NCBI GenBank assembly: GCA_934177725.1
Contig: CAKPPO010000005.1
Coordinates: forward strand, 1 to 64,000
Origin: an uncultured Clostridia bacterium
GTDB lineage: Bacteria; Bacillota; Clostridia; TANB77; CAG-508
Direction of reading: 5' to 3'
Length of the DNA: 64,000 nucleotides
The translations under genes were made by a program, and so were the position numbers. The notes below the pieces were generated by a model. The model was not told where the DNA came from. It saw only the letters and a list, made by a program, of their open reading frames with translations, and did not search any database. This document shows positions 27,019-35,836 of this stretch, piece after piece; positions within the stretch are counted from its first letter, which is position 1; each line of letters begins with the position of its first letter.

Positions 27019-27047
27019 ATTATAACATATTTTGGAAATTTTGCAAA
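27019..27047 (-). promoter_or_regulatory. Promoter of the OLE RNA
   Basis: On the minus strand TTTGCA (27042-27047), 17 bases, then TATAAT (27019-27024). It predicts a transcript start near 27012, at AATCGATGGTGC. Confidence 0.65.
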
Positions 27048-27285
27048 GTTCAATTTAGCTCATTTTAGGTGTTTTTTACCTCTATTAGCATAATTTTTCC
27101 TAATTTTATTATTTTTCTAATTTTCTAATAATAAATAACGTTTTTTCTCTTTTTTATAATTCTTTATATTTTATTTCTTTTTGATAAGAAGAAAACATAT
27201 GATTTTATTTATATTTTTTAATTATATAAAAATATAATGTAAATAGTTTCATTCTCTATTTATTCATATTTTTTTCGTAAAATAC

Positions 27286-27314
27286 TTGATTTTATTTCCA
27301 TTGTGTGTTAATAT
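27286..27314 (+). promoter_or_regulatory. Promoter of rpmB
   Basis: TTGATT (27286-27291) and TAATAT (27309-27314) are 17 bases apart, 44 bases upstream of the rpmB start codon. It is divergent from the OLE promoter; the 270 bases between them are AT-rich with nothing else recognisable. Confidence 0.5.
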
Positions 27315-27357
27315 TGTAAATAGTCAATTTTATTAAAACTAATAGGAGGTGCTAAAA

Positions 27358-27555
27358 ATGGCAAAATGTGAAATTTGCGAAAAAACACTATCTCATGGAA
27401 ATAAAATTAGTATTGCACGTTCACACGTTAGTAGAAGAGCAACTAGAACATTTAAACCAAACGTAAGAAGCGTTAAAGCAGTTGTAGACGGACAAGTAAA
27501 GAAAATGTCTGTATGTTCAAAATGTTTACGTTCTGGAAAAGTAAAAAGAGCTTAA
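27358..27555 (+). CDS. rpmB: 50S ribosomal protein L28
   Basis: At 65 residues this is L28 of the large subunit. KCEICEK and CSKCLRSGKV form the two CxxC halves of a zinc ribbon; KISIARSHVSRRATRTFKPN is typical. ATG 27358 is chosen because AGGAGGTG lies eight bases before it; the GTG at 27349 is part of that site. Placed beside spoVM and ahead of rpe-rsgA-prkC-prpC-rlmN, as in Bacillus subtilis. Confidence 0.98.
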   Translation: MAKCEICEKTLSHGNKISIARSHVSRRATRTFKPNVRSVKAVVDGQVKKMSVCSKCLRSGKVKRA

Positions 27556-27626
27556 TTAGTGAAATATATTAAAGTAGGATGCATACTACTTTTTAATACT
27601 AAAATTTCTTAAGAAATAGTAGAAAT

Positions 27627-27682
27627 AAAATAGGTCAAATGAGAAGAATTTTTTATTCTTTTGATTTGACCTATTTTATTTT
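27627..27682. terminator. Bidirectional terminator between rpmB and spoVM
   Basis: AAATAGGTCAAAT...ATTTGACCTATTT forms a long stem with additional inner pairing (AGAAGAAT/ATTCTTTT), flanked by A-rich and T-rich tracts. Confidence 0.8.
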
Positions 27683-27726
27683 CCATATAAGTTTTTAAAT
27701 ATCTAATATTTCTTCTTATGTATGTT

Positions 27727-27801
27727 TTAGTCTTTTATCCCAAATATTAATTTTACAAATCCTCTTAAAAATTTTGGAACCTTTTTCACAACTATTGTCA
27801 T
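27727..27801 (-). CDS. spoVM: Stage V sporulation protein M
   Basis: A 24-codon frame, MTIVVKKVPKFLRGFVKLIF then GIKD, behind an AAGGAGAG site. It matches SpoVM: a 26-residue amphipathic helix in Bacillus subtilis with the same KxPKFLxGxV core. SpoVM sits on the convex forespore membrane and recruits the SpoIVA coat base. The position next to rpmB is the same as in Bacillus. The conserved Pro of the helix is present (PKFL). Confidence 0.88.
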   Translation of the reverse strand: MTIVVKKVPKFLRGFVKLIFGIKD

Positions 27802-27825
27802 ACTATTCACTCTCCTTTATTTTAT

Positions 27826-27975
27826 TTAGCAAAACAGCCACATTAATCCTATAATTAGAATTGCAGCTCCTATTAAAAATAACCAGCCTGTAATTGGAAG
27901 TAATAATACTAACAATACTCCAAGACCTATTCCTATTAAGCATACACCTATAGTCTTTTTAAGTGCACAAAACAT
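27826..27975 (-). CDS. Small membrane protein of 49 residues upstream of spoVM
   Basis: ATG 27975 follows AAAGGAGG. The protein starts MFCALKKTIGVCLIGIGLGV. It has two hydrophobic helices separated by LLLPITGW, with a Cys at each end. It lies 24 bases upstream of spoVM on the same strand and is probably co-transcribed with it. I do not recognise a named family; a sporulation or envelope role is only suggested by the neighbour. Confidence 0.65.
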   Translation of the reverse strand: MFCALKKTIGVCLIGIGLGVLLVLLLPITGWLFLIGAAILIIGLMWLFC

Positions 27976-28108
27976 AATATATTACCTCCTTTAATTATAT
28001 TATATTTATTTCAATTTATTTTGTTACCTTTTTTATGTAATATTATCTCTATTGAAAATTTGCTTTCTTTATGTTTAAATATTTATAAAAGAAAGGAATG
28101 AATTATTT

Positions 28109-28744
28109 ATGAACCAAAAGCAATCTATAGAAATTTTAGAAACTTTAAAAAAGACTTATCCTGACGCAAAATGTAGCTTAGATTTTACTACTCCTTTTGA
28201 ATTATTAGTTGCGGTTATTTTATCTGCACAATGCACTGATGAAAGAGTTAATAAAACTACTCCTTCTATTTTTAAAAAGTATAAAACTCCTGAAAACTTT
28301 GCTAATATAGATTTAGAATTATTAGAACAATTAGTTCATCCTTGTGGTTTTTATAAAAATAAAGCAAAAAGTATAAAAGCTACTGCAAAGATTCTTGTTA
28401 ATAAATATAATTCTAAAGTTCCTTCATCTATGGAAGATTTGCTTTTACTTCCTGGAGTTGGTAGAAAGACTGCAAATGTTGTAATGTTAGAGGCTTTTAA
28501 TAATCCTCAAGGTGTGGCAGTAGATACTCATTGCAAACGAATTGCAAATAGAGTTGGATTTTCAAAAGAATCTACTCCCGAAAAAATTGAACAAGACCTT
28601 TTAAAAATCTTCCCAAAGCAGTATTATTATGATTTAAATCATATTTTTATGTGGCATGGACGTAATATTTGTACTTCTCAGAAACCTAAATGTGGTATTT
28701 GCCCTATTGCTTCTAAATGTTCTTATTTTAAAAGTCAAATTTAA
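28109..28744 (+). CDS. nth: Endonuclease III (DNA glycosylase/AP lyase)
   Basis: Removes oxidised pyrimidines in base excision repair. The 211-residue protein has the helix-hairpin-helix LLPGVGRKTANVVML with the catalytic Lys, and the catalytic Asp in VAVDTHCKRI. The C-terminal 4Fe-4S loop is Cys-x6-Cys-x2-Cys-x5-Cys in CTSQKPKCGICPIASKC. AAAGGA precedes ATG 28109. Inserted between spoVM and rpe relative to the Bacillus order. Confidence 0.97.
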   Translation: MNQKQSIEILETLKKTYPDAKCSLDFTTPFELLVAVILSAQCTDERVNKTTPSIFKKYKTPENFANIDLELLEQLVHPCGFYKNKAKSIKATAKILVNKYNSKVPSSMEDLLLLPGVGRKTANVVMLEAFNNPQGVAVDTHCKRIANRVGFSKESTPEKIEQDLLKIFPKQYYYDLNHIFMWHGRNICTSQKPKCGICPIASKCSYFKSQI

Positions 28745-28881
28745 TATTTTATTTTATAAAGAGTAGTATTAAATATTGCAAACTATAGAGACAAAATATG
28801 CAATATTATTACTACTTTTTCTTGACAAAATCCACTTAAAGATATATATTTACTTTATATTATTTGAAAGGAGAAATTTAA

Positions 28882-30132
28882 ATGTTAAAAAAGAAATCAA
28901 AAATTTTATTTGTTGCATTATTCGTCATCTTACTATTATCTTCTGTATGTTTTGCAACTGAAGATGTTGCCTCAGCAGAAAATACTGCAGTAGTTACTTC
29001 TGAAACTAACAATGATCAAGCAGTTGACACAACTACTTCTACTGCAAATTGGGTTAATACTGATTTATATCTTTCTGAAAACAAAGTAACTATTGACACT
29101 GTAGTAGATGGAAATGCTTTTGTAGCTGCAAAAGAGGTTACTGTTACTGGTGAAATTGGTGGAGACCTTTTTGTTGTAGCAGATAAATTAAATATTGAAG
29201 GTGGATACGTATACAGTAGCATTTTTGCATGTGTAAATGAAATTACAATCAATGGTGTTGTATATGATGTATACGCTATTTGCAATAATTTCAATTTAGA
29301 AAGTAACGGTTTTGTTTACAGAGATTTAAAAGTAACTGGAGCTAATATTAATTTAAATGGAAAAATTAGAAGAGATGCATACATATCTGCAAGCTCATTA
29401 AATCTAAATGAACAATCTGGAACTATTATTTACGGAAATCTAAAATATTCTACTCCATCTGAAGTTACTATTCCAGAAGGAGCTGTTTCAGGAGATGTTA
29501 AATATAGTGCAAAATCTGTAGATACTGAAAAAGAAACTAATGTTGCTACTATTATTTTAGGTTATGTATTTGAATTATTAAAATCTCTATTTGCAACATT
29601 TATTTTAGCTTTAATTTTACTATGGTTAACACCTAAATTTGTTAACAGGGTTGGAAACATGAGTACAGGAAAATCTTTTGCTTGCTTAGGTATAGGAATA
29701 GTTTCTCCTATTGCTTTAATGATTGTTTGTTTCCTATTAGCAATTAGTGTTATTGGAGTTAAATTATTACTTCCTACAATATTAATATTTGCAGGTTTAT
29801 CATTTATAGCATACTCTATAGTAAGTATATTCTTTGGTAAATTATTTACAAAATTATTAAAAATGGATAGCAAAGTTAAATTTATATTATTTACATTATT
29901 ATCTAATTTAGTATTATGGGCATTAACAAAAATACCAGTAGTTGGTGGTTATATTCAAATATTAATTTGGCTATTTGGTATGGGAATCATTTTAGTAAAT
30001 ATTGTTTGCAAAAAAGAAATAGTTGTTGAAGAAGCTGAAGTAAAAAAAGTTGAAGCTAAAGTTGAAAAAGAACCAAAAACTACTAAAGCAAAAACAGAAA
30101 AAACAACAAAAACTAAAAAGGAAGATAAATAA
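28882..30132 (+). CDS. Bactofilin-like (polymer-forming) membrane protein
   Basis: Protein of 416 residues. It has a signal peptide (residues 1-25, ending SSVCFA) and a short polar linker. A right-handed beta-helix-like region follows (about 55-215; VVDGNAFVAAKEVTVTGEIG, GDLFVVADKLNI). A membrane domain of three or four helices (about 230-375) comes next, then a Lys/Glu/Thr tail (KTTKAKTEKTTKTKKED). This matches proteins labelled polymer-forming cytoskeletal, fused to a transmembrane region. AAAGGAG precedes the start. The helix domain would lie outside the cytoplasm, so it is not a classical cytoskeletal filament. Confidence 0.75.
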   Translation: MLKKKSKILFVALFVILLLSSVCFATEDVASAENTAVVTSETNNDQAVDTTTSTANWVNTDLYLSENKVTIDTVVDGNAFVAAKEVTVTGEIGGDLFVVADKLNIEGGYVYSSIFACVNEITINGVVYDVYAICNNFNLESNGFVYRDLKVTGANINLNGKIRRDAYISASSLNLNEQSGTIIYGNLKYSTPSEVTIPEGAVSGDVKYSAKSVDTEKETNVATIILGYVFELLKSLFATFILALILLWLTPKFVNRVGNMSTGKSFACLGIGIVSPIALMIVCFLLAISVIGVKLLLPTILIFAGLSFIAYSIVSIFFGKLFTKLLKMDSKVKFILFTLLSNLVLWALTKIPVVGGYIQILIWLFGMGIILVNIVCKKEIVVEEAEVKKVEAKVEKEPKTTKAKTEKTTKTKKEDK

Positions 30133-30145
30133 TTAATATAAAAAA

Positions 30146-30180
30146 ATAAAATGAGAAATTCAATTTCTCATTTTATTTTT
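30146..30180. terminator. Bidirectional terminator between the bactofilin-like gene and rpe
   Basis: AAAATGAGAAATT-c-AATTTCTCATTTT followed by ATTTTTG; A-rich on the other side. The last rpe codons begin within the right arm. Confidence 0.8.
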
Positions 30181-30835
30181 GTTTTAAACTATCTATTGCT
30201 TTCTTAAAGTCTTCTAATTTTGCAATGTAATTTCCTGCAACTAATATATTTGCTCCTGCTTCTATTACTTGTTTAGCAGTTTCATTGTTTATTCCACCAT
30301 CTACTTCTATATCTACTTCAAAACCATTTTCATAAATAAATTTGTTTAGTTCCTGAATTTTCTCTATTGTTTCTGGTAGAAATTTTTGTCCACCTTTTCC
30401 AGGTTCTACAGACATTACCAATACTTTATGAATATAAGGAATGTATTTATATATATCTTCTATATTTGTTTTTGGCTTTAATGTTATGCCTGCCTTTATA
30501 TTATTATCTTTAAGATATGAAATCCATTTTAAAGCCTCTTCTTCGTTTTTACAACTTTCTATATGAAATATAATAGATTGTACTCCCATATCTATGTATT
30601 CTTTTAAATAAGGCTCTATATCTTCTACCATTAAATGCACATCTATTGGTGTATTTGAAACTTGTTTTATATATTCTGTATATTCTCTCATTTTTTCTAT
30701 TGTATTGTTCTCAACAAATTTTCCATCCATAACATCTATATGAAAGTAATTTGTTCCTGCTACTTCTAAGTCATATATTGTTTTTATTATTTTTTCTTTT
30801 TCTATATCTAAAAGAGATGTTGCCACTTCTACCAT
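30173..30835 (-). CDS. rpe: Ribulose-phosphate 3-epimerase
   Basis: Pentose phosphate pathway epimerase (ribulose-5-P to xylulose-5-P), TIM barrel of 220 residues. Metal ligands and catalytic Asp residues lie in HIDVMDGKFV, DVHLMVEDIEPY and VDGGINNETA. VMSVEPGKGGQKF gives the phosphate loop. It overlaps the rsgA stop by 7 bases, showing translational coupling. It belongs to the conserved prpC-prkC-rsgA-rpe group. Confidence 0.97.
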   Translation of the reverse strand: MVEVATSLLDIEKEKIIKTIYDLEVAGTNYFHIDVMDGKFVENNTIEKMREYTEYIKQVSNTPIDVHLMVEDIEPYLKEYIDMGVQSIIFHIESCKNEEEALKWISYLKDNNIKAGITLKPKTNIEDIYKYIPYIHKVLVMSVEPGKGGQKFLPETIEKIQELNKFIYENGFEVDIEVDGGINNETAKQVIEAGANILVAGNYIAKLEDFKKAIDSLKQK

Positions 30836-31710
30836 TTACGTTCCTCCTTTTGTTTTAATTCTTCCATTATTTTGCAATATCTTTCATATCTTTGCTCACT
30901 TATTTTGCCTTCTTCTATTGCTTTTTTTATTCCACAATTTTGTTCTTTTATATGTTCACAATCTGTGTATTCACAATTAGGTAAATATTGTTTAAACTCT
31001 TTAAAATAATGGCATAAATCTTCGCTTTCTATTTCTTCTATTGTAAAAGTAGAAAAGCCTGGTGTATCTGCAATATATCCATTATCTATTTCATACAAAG
31101 TTACACTTGTTGTAGTATTTTTTCCTTTTTGATTTTTTAAGCTTATATCGCCTTCAAGAGTTTTTGTCTCACTAAACAAACTATTAATTAGTGTTGATTT
31201 TCCTACTCCTGAATTTCCTGAGAATGCTGTAATATTGCCTTTTAAAACTTTTCTTAGTTCTTCTATTCCTTTTCCTTCTTTTGCAATTGTGTCTATAACT
31301 TTGTAGCCTATTTTTTCATATACTTCATGTATATTTTTTAGTATTTCTTCGTTTCCTAAATCTACTTTATTTATACATATTATTGGAGTTATTTTTAAAT
31401 ATTCCGCATATGCTAGTTGTTTATCTAACAATAATAAATCTGGTTTTGGAGATTTTAAAGAAACTACCAATACTATCTGTGTTAAATTTGCAAGTTTTGG
31501 TCTTTTTGAATACATGATTCTATCTAATACTTTAGTTATCATTCCTTTATTGGGTTCGTTTTCTATTGTTTCAATTTCTACATAATCTCCAACTACTGGT
31601 GTAAGTTCTGTTTGTTTTATTTTTCCCATTGGCTTACACTCTATTATTTTGTCTTCATTTTTTACTTCATATAAATTTGAAATATTACTTATTATTAATC
31701 CTTTTGGCAT
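30829..31710 (-). CDS. rsgA: Ribosome small subunit-dependent GTPase A
   Basis: Circularly permuted GTPase that checks late 30S assembly. In its 293 residues an OB fold (about 1-65) precedes the G domain. G4 (NKVDL) comes before G1 (GNSGVGKSTLINSLF) and G3 (DTPGF), the expected permuted order. The C-terminal zinc region has CEYTDCEH and a further Cys (NCG). It lies just upstream of rpe with overlap. Confidence 0.97.
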   Translation of the reverse strand: MPKGLIISNISNLYEVKNEDKIIECKPMGKIKQTELTPVVGDYVEIETIENEPNKGMITKVLDRIMYSKRPKLANLTQIVLVVSLKSPKPDLLLLDKQLAYAEYLKITPIICINKVDLGNEEILKNIHEVYEKIGYKVIDTIAKEGKGIEELRKVLKGNITAFSGNSGVGKSTLINSLFSETKTLEGDISLKNQKGKNTTTSVTLYEIDNGYIADTPGFSTFTIEEIESEDLCHYFKEFKQYLPNCEYTDCEHIKEQNCGIKKAIEEGKISEQRYERYCKIMEELKQKEERKW

Positions 31711-31769
31711 ATTTAATCTCTTTCAGTTGAAAAAAATAAATTATTTTCCAACCTTACTTTCTTTTTATT

Positions 31770-31812
31770 TTTTAAGAGGACTGGTAATTTTTTTTCCAAT
31801 CCTCTATTTTTT
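31770..31812 (-). terminator. Terminator after the Ser/Thr kinase gene
   Basis: On the minus strand AGAGGATTGG...CCAGTCCTCT is followed by TAAAAAATAAA; the plus-strand side has ATTTTTTTAT. It separates prkC-prpC from rsgA-rpe. Confidence 0.6.
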
Positions 31813-31854
31813 TATAGCGTAGTAAAATTTCTAATTACAATAAAATTGCAATTT

Positions 31855-33819
31855 TTACTCAAAAGTGACTACTGGACTTGAACTATTTAAATCTAGATTT
31901 TTTGTACCTTTTAATACATCATCTACATAAACTTTCACTTCTACAGTTCCTTTTCCTTGAATTGATGCTGTAATTTTAGTAGTGTCCTTTGCTTTTTCTT
32001 CATTATATACAGTATCTCCATTTACAGTAATTTTTACTTGTACTTTTGGAACAGTTACTTCTTCATTTGTTGAAGTTGGTTTTGAATAATTTAAAATTGA
32101 TTTTAAATTAACATTTACTGTACCTTTCTTTACTTCTGAAATTTTATTTACTGTAAGAATTATTGTAGTTCCTTCATCTACTACTTCACCTACATCTTTA
32201 CTTTGTTTTAATACTATTCCATTTGTTTTTGATGTATCTTCGTCATATTTTACTTCTACTTTTAATTTTGCATCTTCTAGTTCTTTTCTAGCATCTGCTT
32301 CTGTTTTACCTACAACAAATGTTACAGGTACTTGTTCTAATCCATTTCCTATACTTACATATACTTTTACAGTTTCTCCCGCTTTCATTTCTGTATTTTC
32401 CGCAGGATCTTGTCTTGTAACATAGCCTTCTTTTATTTTGTCACTTTTTTCTTCTATTTTCTCTATTTCTAATTTTTTAGCAATTATTTCTTTTTCAGCT
32501 TCTGAATATTCCATTCCTGCTACCTTTGGAACTGTAGTTAACTCTGTTCCTTTGCTAATTGTTAAAGATATTTTTGAGTTTTCTTTTATTGTAAAGTTCT
32601 TTCTATAAGCTGGATTTTGAGCGCTTACTTTTCCTGCTTCAACTTCACTATTATATTCCTCTGCTGCTATTTCATAAGTGAATTTAGTTCCTTTTAATTT
32701 TTCTTTAACTTCATCCTCTGTTAGTCCAACTAACTCTGGAATTTCTACATTTTTTATTGTTCCTGCATCCATTGCTATTTTTGTAATAAATATTGTTACT
32801 ATAAATACAAGTATGCATATAGCAACTAATGCTACAATTTTCATTTTAGGATGTTTTTCAAAATATTGTTTTAGTTTACTTTTTTTCTTATGATTTTCTT
32901 TATTTTTATTATTTTCAAGCATTTCATCAGTAATTGTTCCCATTACTTGAGTACGATTCATATCTATTTTTTGGTTTTCTACAAAATCACCTTCTGGATT
33001 TTTTAATGCTGCATTTAAATCCTTAAGCATTTCTGTAGCTGATTGGTATCGTTCACTTGGCTCTTTTCTCATTGCTTTCATTATAATTTGATTAACAGCA
33101 AGTGGAATACTTGGATTTAATTTTATAGGTTCTACTGGTTTTTCTTGCATATGTTTTAATGCAATAGAAACTGGTGTATCTGCATCAAATGGTACTCGCC
33201 CTGTTAACATTTCATACATTACAACGCCTAAAGAATAAAGGTCAGATTTTGCATCTGTATATCCTCCTCTTGCATGCTCTGGTGAAAAATAATGTACAGA
33301 ACCAATTGTTGTTCCAAAAGCTGTAATAGTAGAATTTGAGACTGCTTTTGCAATACCAAAATCTGTTACTTTTGCAACTCCATCTTCTGTTATAATTATA
33401 TTATGTGGTTTTATATCACGATGCACTATGTTATTTTTGTGTGCTGCTTCTAATGCTGAGGCTATTTGAATAGCAATATTTATAGACCACTTCCAAGGAA
33501 GTATACCACTTTCTGATATTATTTGTTTTAAAGTTTTTCCTTGTATTAATTCCATTACTATATAGTATATGTTGTCTTCATGTCCTACATCATAAACAGA
33601 TACAATGTTAGGATGTGTAAGACCTGCAGCTGATTGTGCTTCTATATTAAATCTACGAATAAATTCTTCATCTGTTGTAAATTCTTCTTTTAAAACTTTA
33701 ACGGCAACAAATCTATTTAAAACATGACATTTTGCTTTATATACTGTTGCCATTCCTCCGTTTCCAATTTTCTCTAGGATTTCATATCTGCTTCCTATAT
33801 ATTTTCCTACTAAATCCAT
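31855..33819 (-). CDS. prkC: Serine/threonine protein kinase with PASTA domains
   Basis: Eukaryotic-type kinase of 654 residues that senses muropeptides. The kinase domain (about 10-270) has GNGGMATVYKA, the catalytic HRDIKPHNI and DFGIAKA. A helix near residues 325-350 crosses the membrane. Three PASTA repeats follow (about 357-425, 426-495, 496-562), each with a V/IPxxxG start. The last 90 residues form an extra domain of unknown type. It is paired with the phosphatase gene 20 bases upstream. In spore formers PrkC is linked to germination by peptidoglycan fragments. Confidence 0.96.
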   Translation of the reverse strand: MDLVGKYIGSRYEILEKIGNGGMATVYKAKCHVLNRFVAVKVLKEEFTTDEEFIRRFNIEAQSAAGLTHPNIVSVYDVGHEDNIYYIVMELIQGKTLKQIISESGILPWKWSINIAIQIASALEAAHKNNIVHRDIKPHNIIITEDGVAKVTDFGIAKAVSNSTITAFGTTIGSVHYFSPEHARGGYTDAKSDLYSLGVVMYEMLTGRVPFDADTPVSIALKHMQEKPVEPIKLNPSIPLAVNQIIMKAMRKEPSERYQSATEMLKDLNAALKNPEGDFVENQKIDMNRTQVMGTITDEMLENNKNKENHKKKSKLKQYFEKHPKMKIVALVAICILVFIVTIFITKIAMDAGTIKNVEIPELVGLTEDEVKEKLKGTKFTYEIAAEEYNSEVEAGKVSAQNPAYRKNFTIKENSKISLTISKGTELTTVPKVAGMEYSEAEKEIIAKKLEIEKIEEKSDKIKEGYVTRQDPAENTEMKAGETVKVYVSIGNGLEQVPVTFVVGKTEADARKELEDAKLKVEVKYDEDTSKTNGIVLKQSKDVGEVVDEGTTIILTVNKISEVKKGTVNVNLKSILNYSKPTSTNEEVTVPKVQVKITVNGDTVYNEEKAKDTTKITASIQGKGTVEVKVYVDDVLKGTKNLDLNSSSPVVTFE

Positions 33820-33839
33820 TTTTCTAATCTCTCCCTTGT

Positions 33840-34565
33840 TTATCTTATTACAATAGCTGTAATATTATCATAGCCTCCATTTTCGTTTGCTTTTTCTACT
33901 AATTTTTCTGCGGCTAATGTACCTTCTTTTTTTAGAATATTGTATATTTCTTGTTCTTCTACCATATTTGTTAAACCATCACTGCATATTAGTATAATGT
34001 CATCTTTTATAAATCCTTTAACTGTTACATCTGGTTCTACAAATGCTGTACATCCTAATGCTTTCATAAGCATGTTCTTTTTTGGATGATGGTCAGCTTC
34101 TTCTTGGGTAATAGTTCCATCTTTAACTAATTTTTGTACATAACTATGATCATGAGTTAATTTTCTAAAAAATTCTCCTCTTAATCTATATATTCTACTA
34201 TCTCCTACATGTCCTAAATATAGCTTACTATTATATATTAAACATACCTCTAAAGTAGTACCCATTCCTTCCAATTCTTTTTGTTCTTTGGATTTTTCAT
34301 ATACCACCATGTTAGCATATTCCATTGCACTTTTTACTAGTTTTAGTATGTCTTCTCTTTCTTTTGGTATATCTTCAAAGTTATTTTGTATATAACTTAA
34401 AGCTGTAGTTGTAGCTAATTTACTAGCAATTTCTCCTCCATTATATCCACCCATTCCATCTGCTAAAATATATATTTTTAGTGGATCTTCTGGACCAGAT
34501 ATATAATAATAATCTTGGTTCATATCTCTTGCTTTTCCAACATCAGTTTTTGCAAAAGCTCTCAT
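33840..34565 (-). CDS. prpC: PP2C-family protein phosphatase
   Basis: Metal-dependent phosphatase of 241 residues that opposes the adjacent PASTA kinase. Metal-binding Asp residues occur in DMNQDYYY, ADGMGGYNGGE, ICSDGLTNMV and GGYDNITAIV. I chose ATG 34565 (MRAFAKTD) because AGGAGA lies nine bases before it and family members start MxxxxxTDxGxxRxxNQD. A longer frame reaches 34622. An imperfect hairpin (34597-34653) lies between rlmN and this gene. Confidence 0.96.
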   Translation of the reverse strand: MRAFAKTDVGKARDMNQDYYYISGPEDPLKIYILADGMGGYNGGEIASKLATTTALSYIQNNFEDIPKEREDILKLVKSAMEYANMVVYEKSKEQKELEGMGTTLEVCLIYNSKLYLGHVGDSRIYRLRGEFFRKLTHDHSYVQKLVKDGTITQEEADHHPKKNMLMKALGCTAFVEPDVTVKGFIKDDIILICSDGLTNMVEEQEIYNILKKEGTLAAEKLVEKANENGGYDNITAIVIR

Positions 34566-34596
34566 TCGTTTTCTCCTATCTTGTTTAAATTTCTGA

Positions 34597-34653
34597 CGGC
34601 GACACATCTTTCCCTTCAGCATTTCTTAGATGTTAAGATATGTCCCACGCCGG
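34597..34653 (-). other. Imperfect hairpin between rlmN and prpC
   Basis: On the minus strand GGCGTGGGACATATCTT can pair with AAGATGTGTCGCC across a 24-base loop. It overlaps the extended reading frame upstream of prpC and is unusually GC-rich for this genome. It may be a degraded repeat of the GGGACGG type or a processing site. Confidence 0.35.
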
Positions 34654-34662
34654 GTATTTCTA

Positions 34663-35691
34663 TTATTCTATTTTTAGATTTTTTCTTCTTAATTGTCCAC
34701 ATGCTGCATCTATATCTGAGCCTAGCTCTCTTCTAATAGTTGCTACTATTCCATGGTCATTTAAATAATCTCTAAATTTAATTATATTTTCATTTGTACT
34801 TTTAGTATATTTCCCATTTTCTATTTTATTTATAGGTATTAAATTAACATGGCATAACATACCTTTTAATAGTTTTACTAATTCTTTAGCATCTTCTAGG
34901 TTGTCATTGTTATCTTTTGCTAAAGCATATTCAAAAGATATTCTTCTGTTTGTAACTTTTATATAATCTTTACAAGCCTGAATTAGTTCTTCTATTTTGT
35001 ATGCATTGTTTACCGGCATCATACTGCTTCTTTTTTCATTATTTGTTGCATGAAGTGAAATAGAAAGTGTACAAGGGATATTTTCCTTCGCTAAGTCATA
35101 TATTCTTGGAACTAATCCACTTGTTGAAACACTAATATGTCTTGCCCCTATATTTAATCCTTTTGGATGATTTATAATATGTATTGCTTTTATTACATTA
35201 TCATAGTTATCTAATGGTTCTCCAATTCCCATAAATACAATATTTGATATTCTGTCACCAGTGTCTTGCTCTACGGCTATTAGCTGTTCAACGATTTCTC
35301 CTGCTGTTAGACTTCTAACAAAAGGTATTCCTGTTGACGCGCAAAACTTGCATCCCATTTTGCAACCTATTTGCGAAGAAACGCATATTGTTTTTCCATG
35401 GTGATATTCCATAAGTACTGTTTCTATTGCATTTTCGTCTAGTACATCAAATAGATATTTTTTTGTGCCATCTGCAGATTCTAACTTTTTTATAATGTTA
35501 AAATTGCACATTGTATAGTTTTGTTTAAGCTTTTCTCTTAATTCAATTGATAAGTTTGTCATTTCATCAAAGCTTTTTACTTTTTCTACATATAACCAAT
35601 GAAAAATTTGCTCTGCTCTAAATGGCTTTTCCCCTAATGCTTTTAGTTCTTCTTTCAATTCTTCAAAAGTATAATTTTTTATATTCTTCAT
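34663..35691 (-). CDS. rlmN: Dual-specificity 23S rRNA/tRNA adenine C2-methyltransferase
   Basis: Radical SAM methyltransferase acting on A2503 of 23S rRNA and A37 of some tRNAs. The cluster motif is CKMGCKFCAS, and GIGEPLDNYDN follows. The C-terminal RRELGSDIDAACGQL holds the second conserved Cys needed for the methyl-transfer mechanism. I chose ATG 35691 (MKNIKNYTF), giving 342 residues; the frame stays open to 35751 but the extra residues do not match the family. First gene of the rlmN-prpC-prkC run. Confidence 0.97.
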   Translation of the reverse strand: MKNIKNYTFEELKEELKALGEKPFRAEQIFHWLYVEKVKSFDEMTNLSIELREKLKQNYTMCNFNIIKKLESADGTKKYLFDVLDENAIETVLMEYHHGKTICVSSQIGCKMGCKFCASTGIPFVRSLTAGEIVEQLIAVEQDTGDRISNIVFMGIGEPLDNYDNVIKAIHIINHPKGLNIGARHISVSTSGLVPRIYDLAKENIPCTLSISLHATNNEKRSSMMPVNNAYKIEELIQACKDYIKVTNRRISFEYALAKDNNDNLEDAKELVKLLKGMLCHVNLIPINKIENGKYTKSTNENIIKFRDYLNDHGIVATIRRELGSDIDAACGQLRRKNLKIE

Positions 35692-35767
35692 TTTTCTCTT
35701 TTCCTTATTTCCGTATAATAAATTTATACCATAAAGTGTATAATATTTCAATAGTTTGAGTAAAAAC

Positions 35768-35814
35768 TTTAAAAGACATCACTCTTATTTTACCATAAAA
35801 ATGATGTCTTTTAT
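35768..35814 (-). terminator. Terminator of the TIR operon
   Basis: AAAAGACATCA...TGATGTCTTTT stem with T-rich flanks, 23 bases after the last TIR gene on the minus strand. It isolates the four-gene operon from rlmN. Confidence 0.8.
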
Positions 35815-35836
35815 TTATATTACTATTTTTATATTA

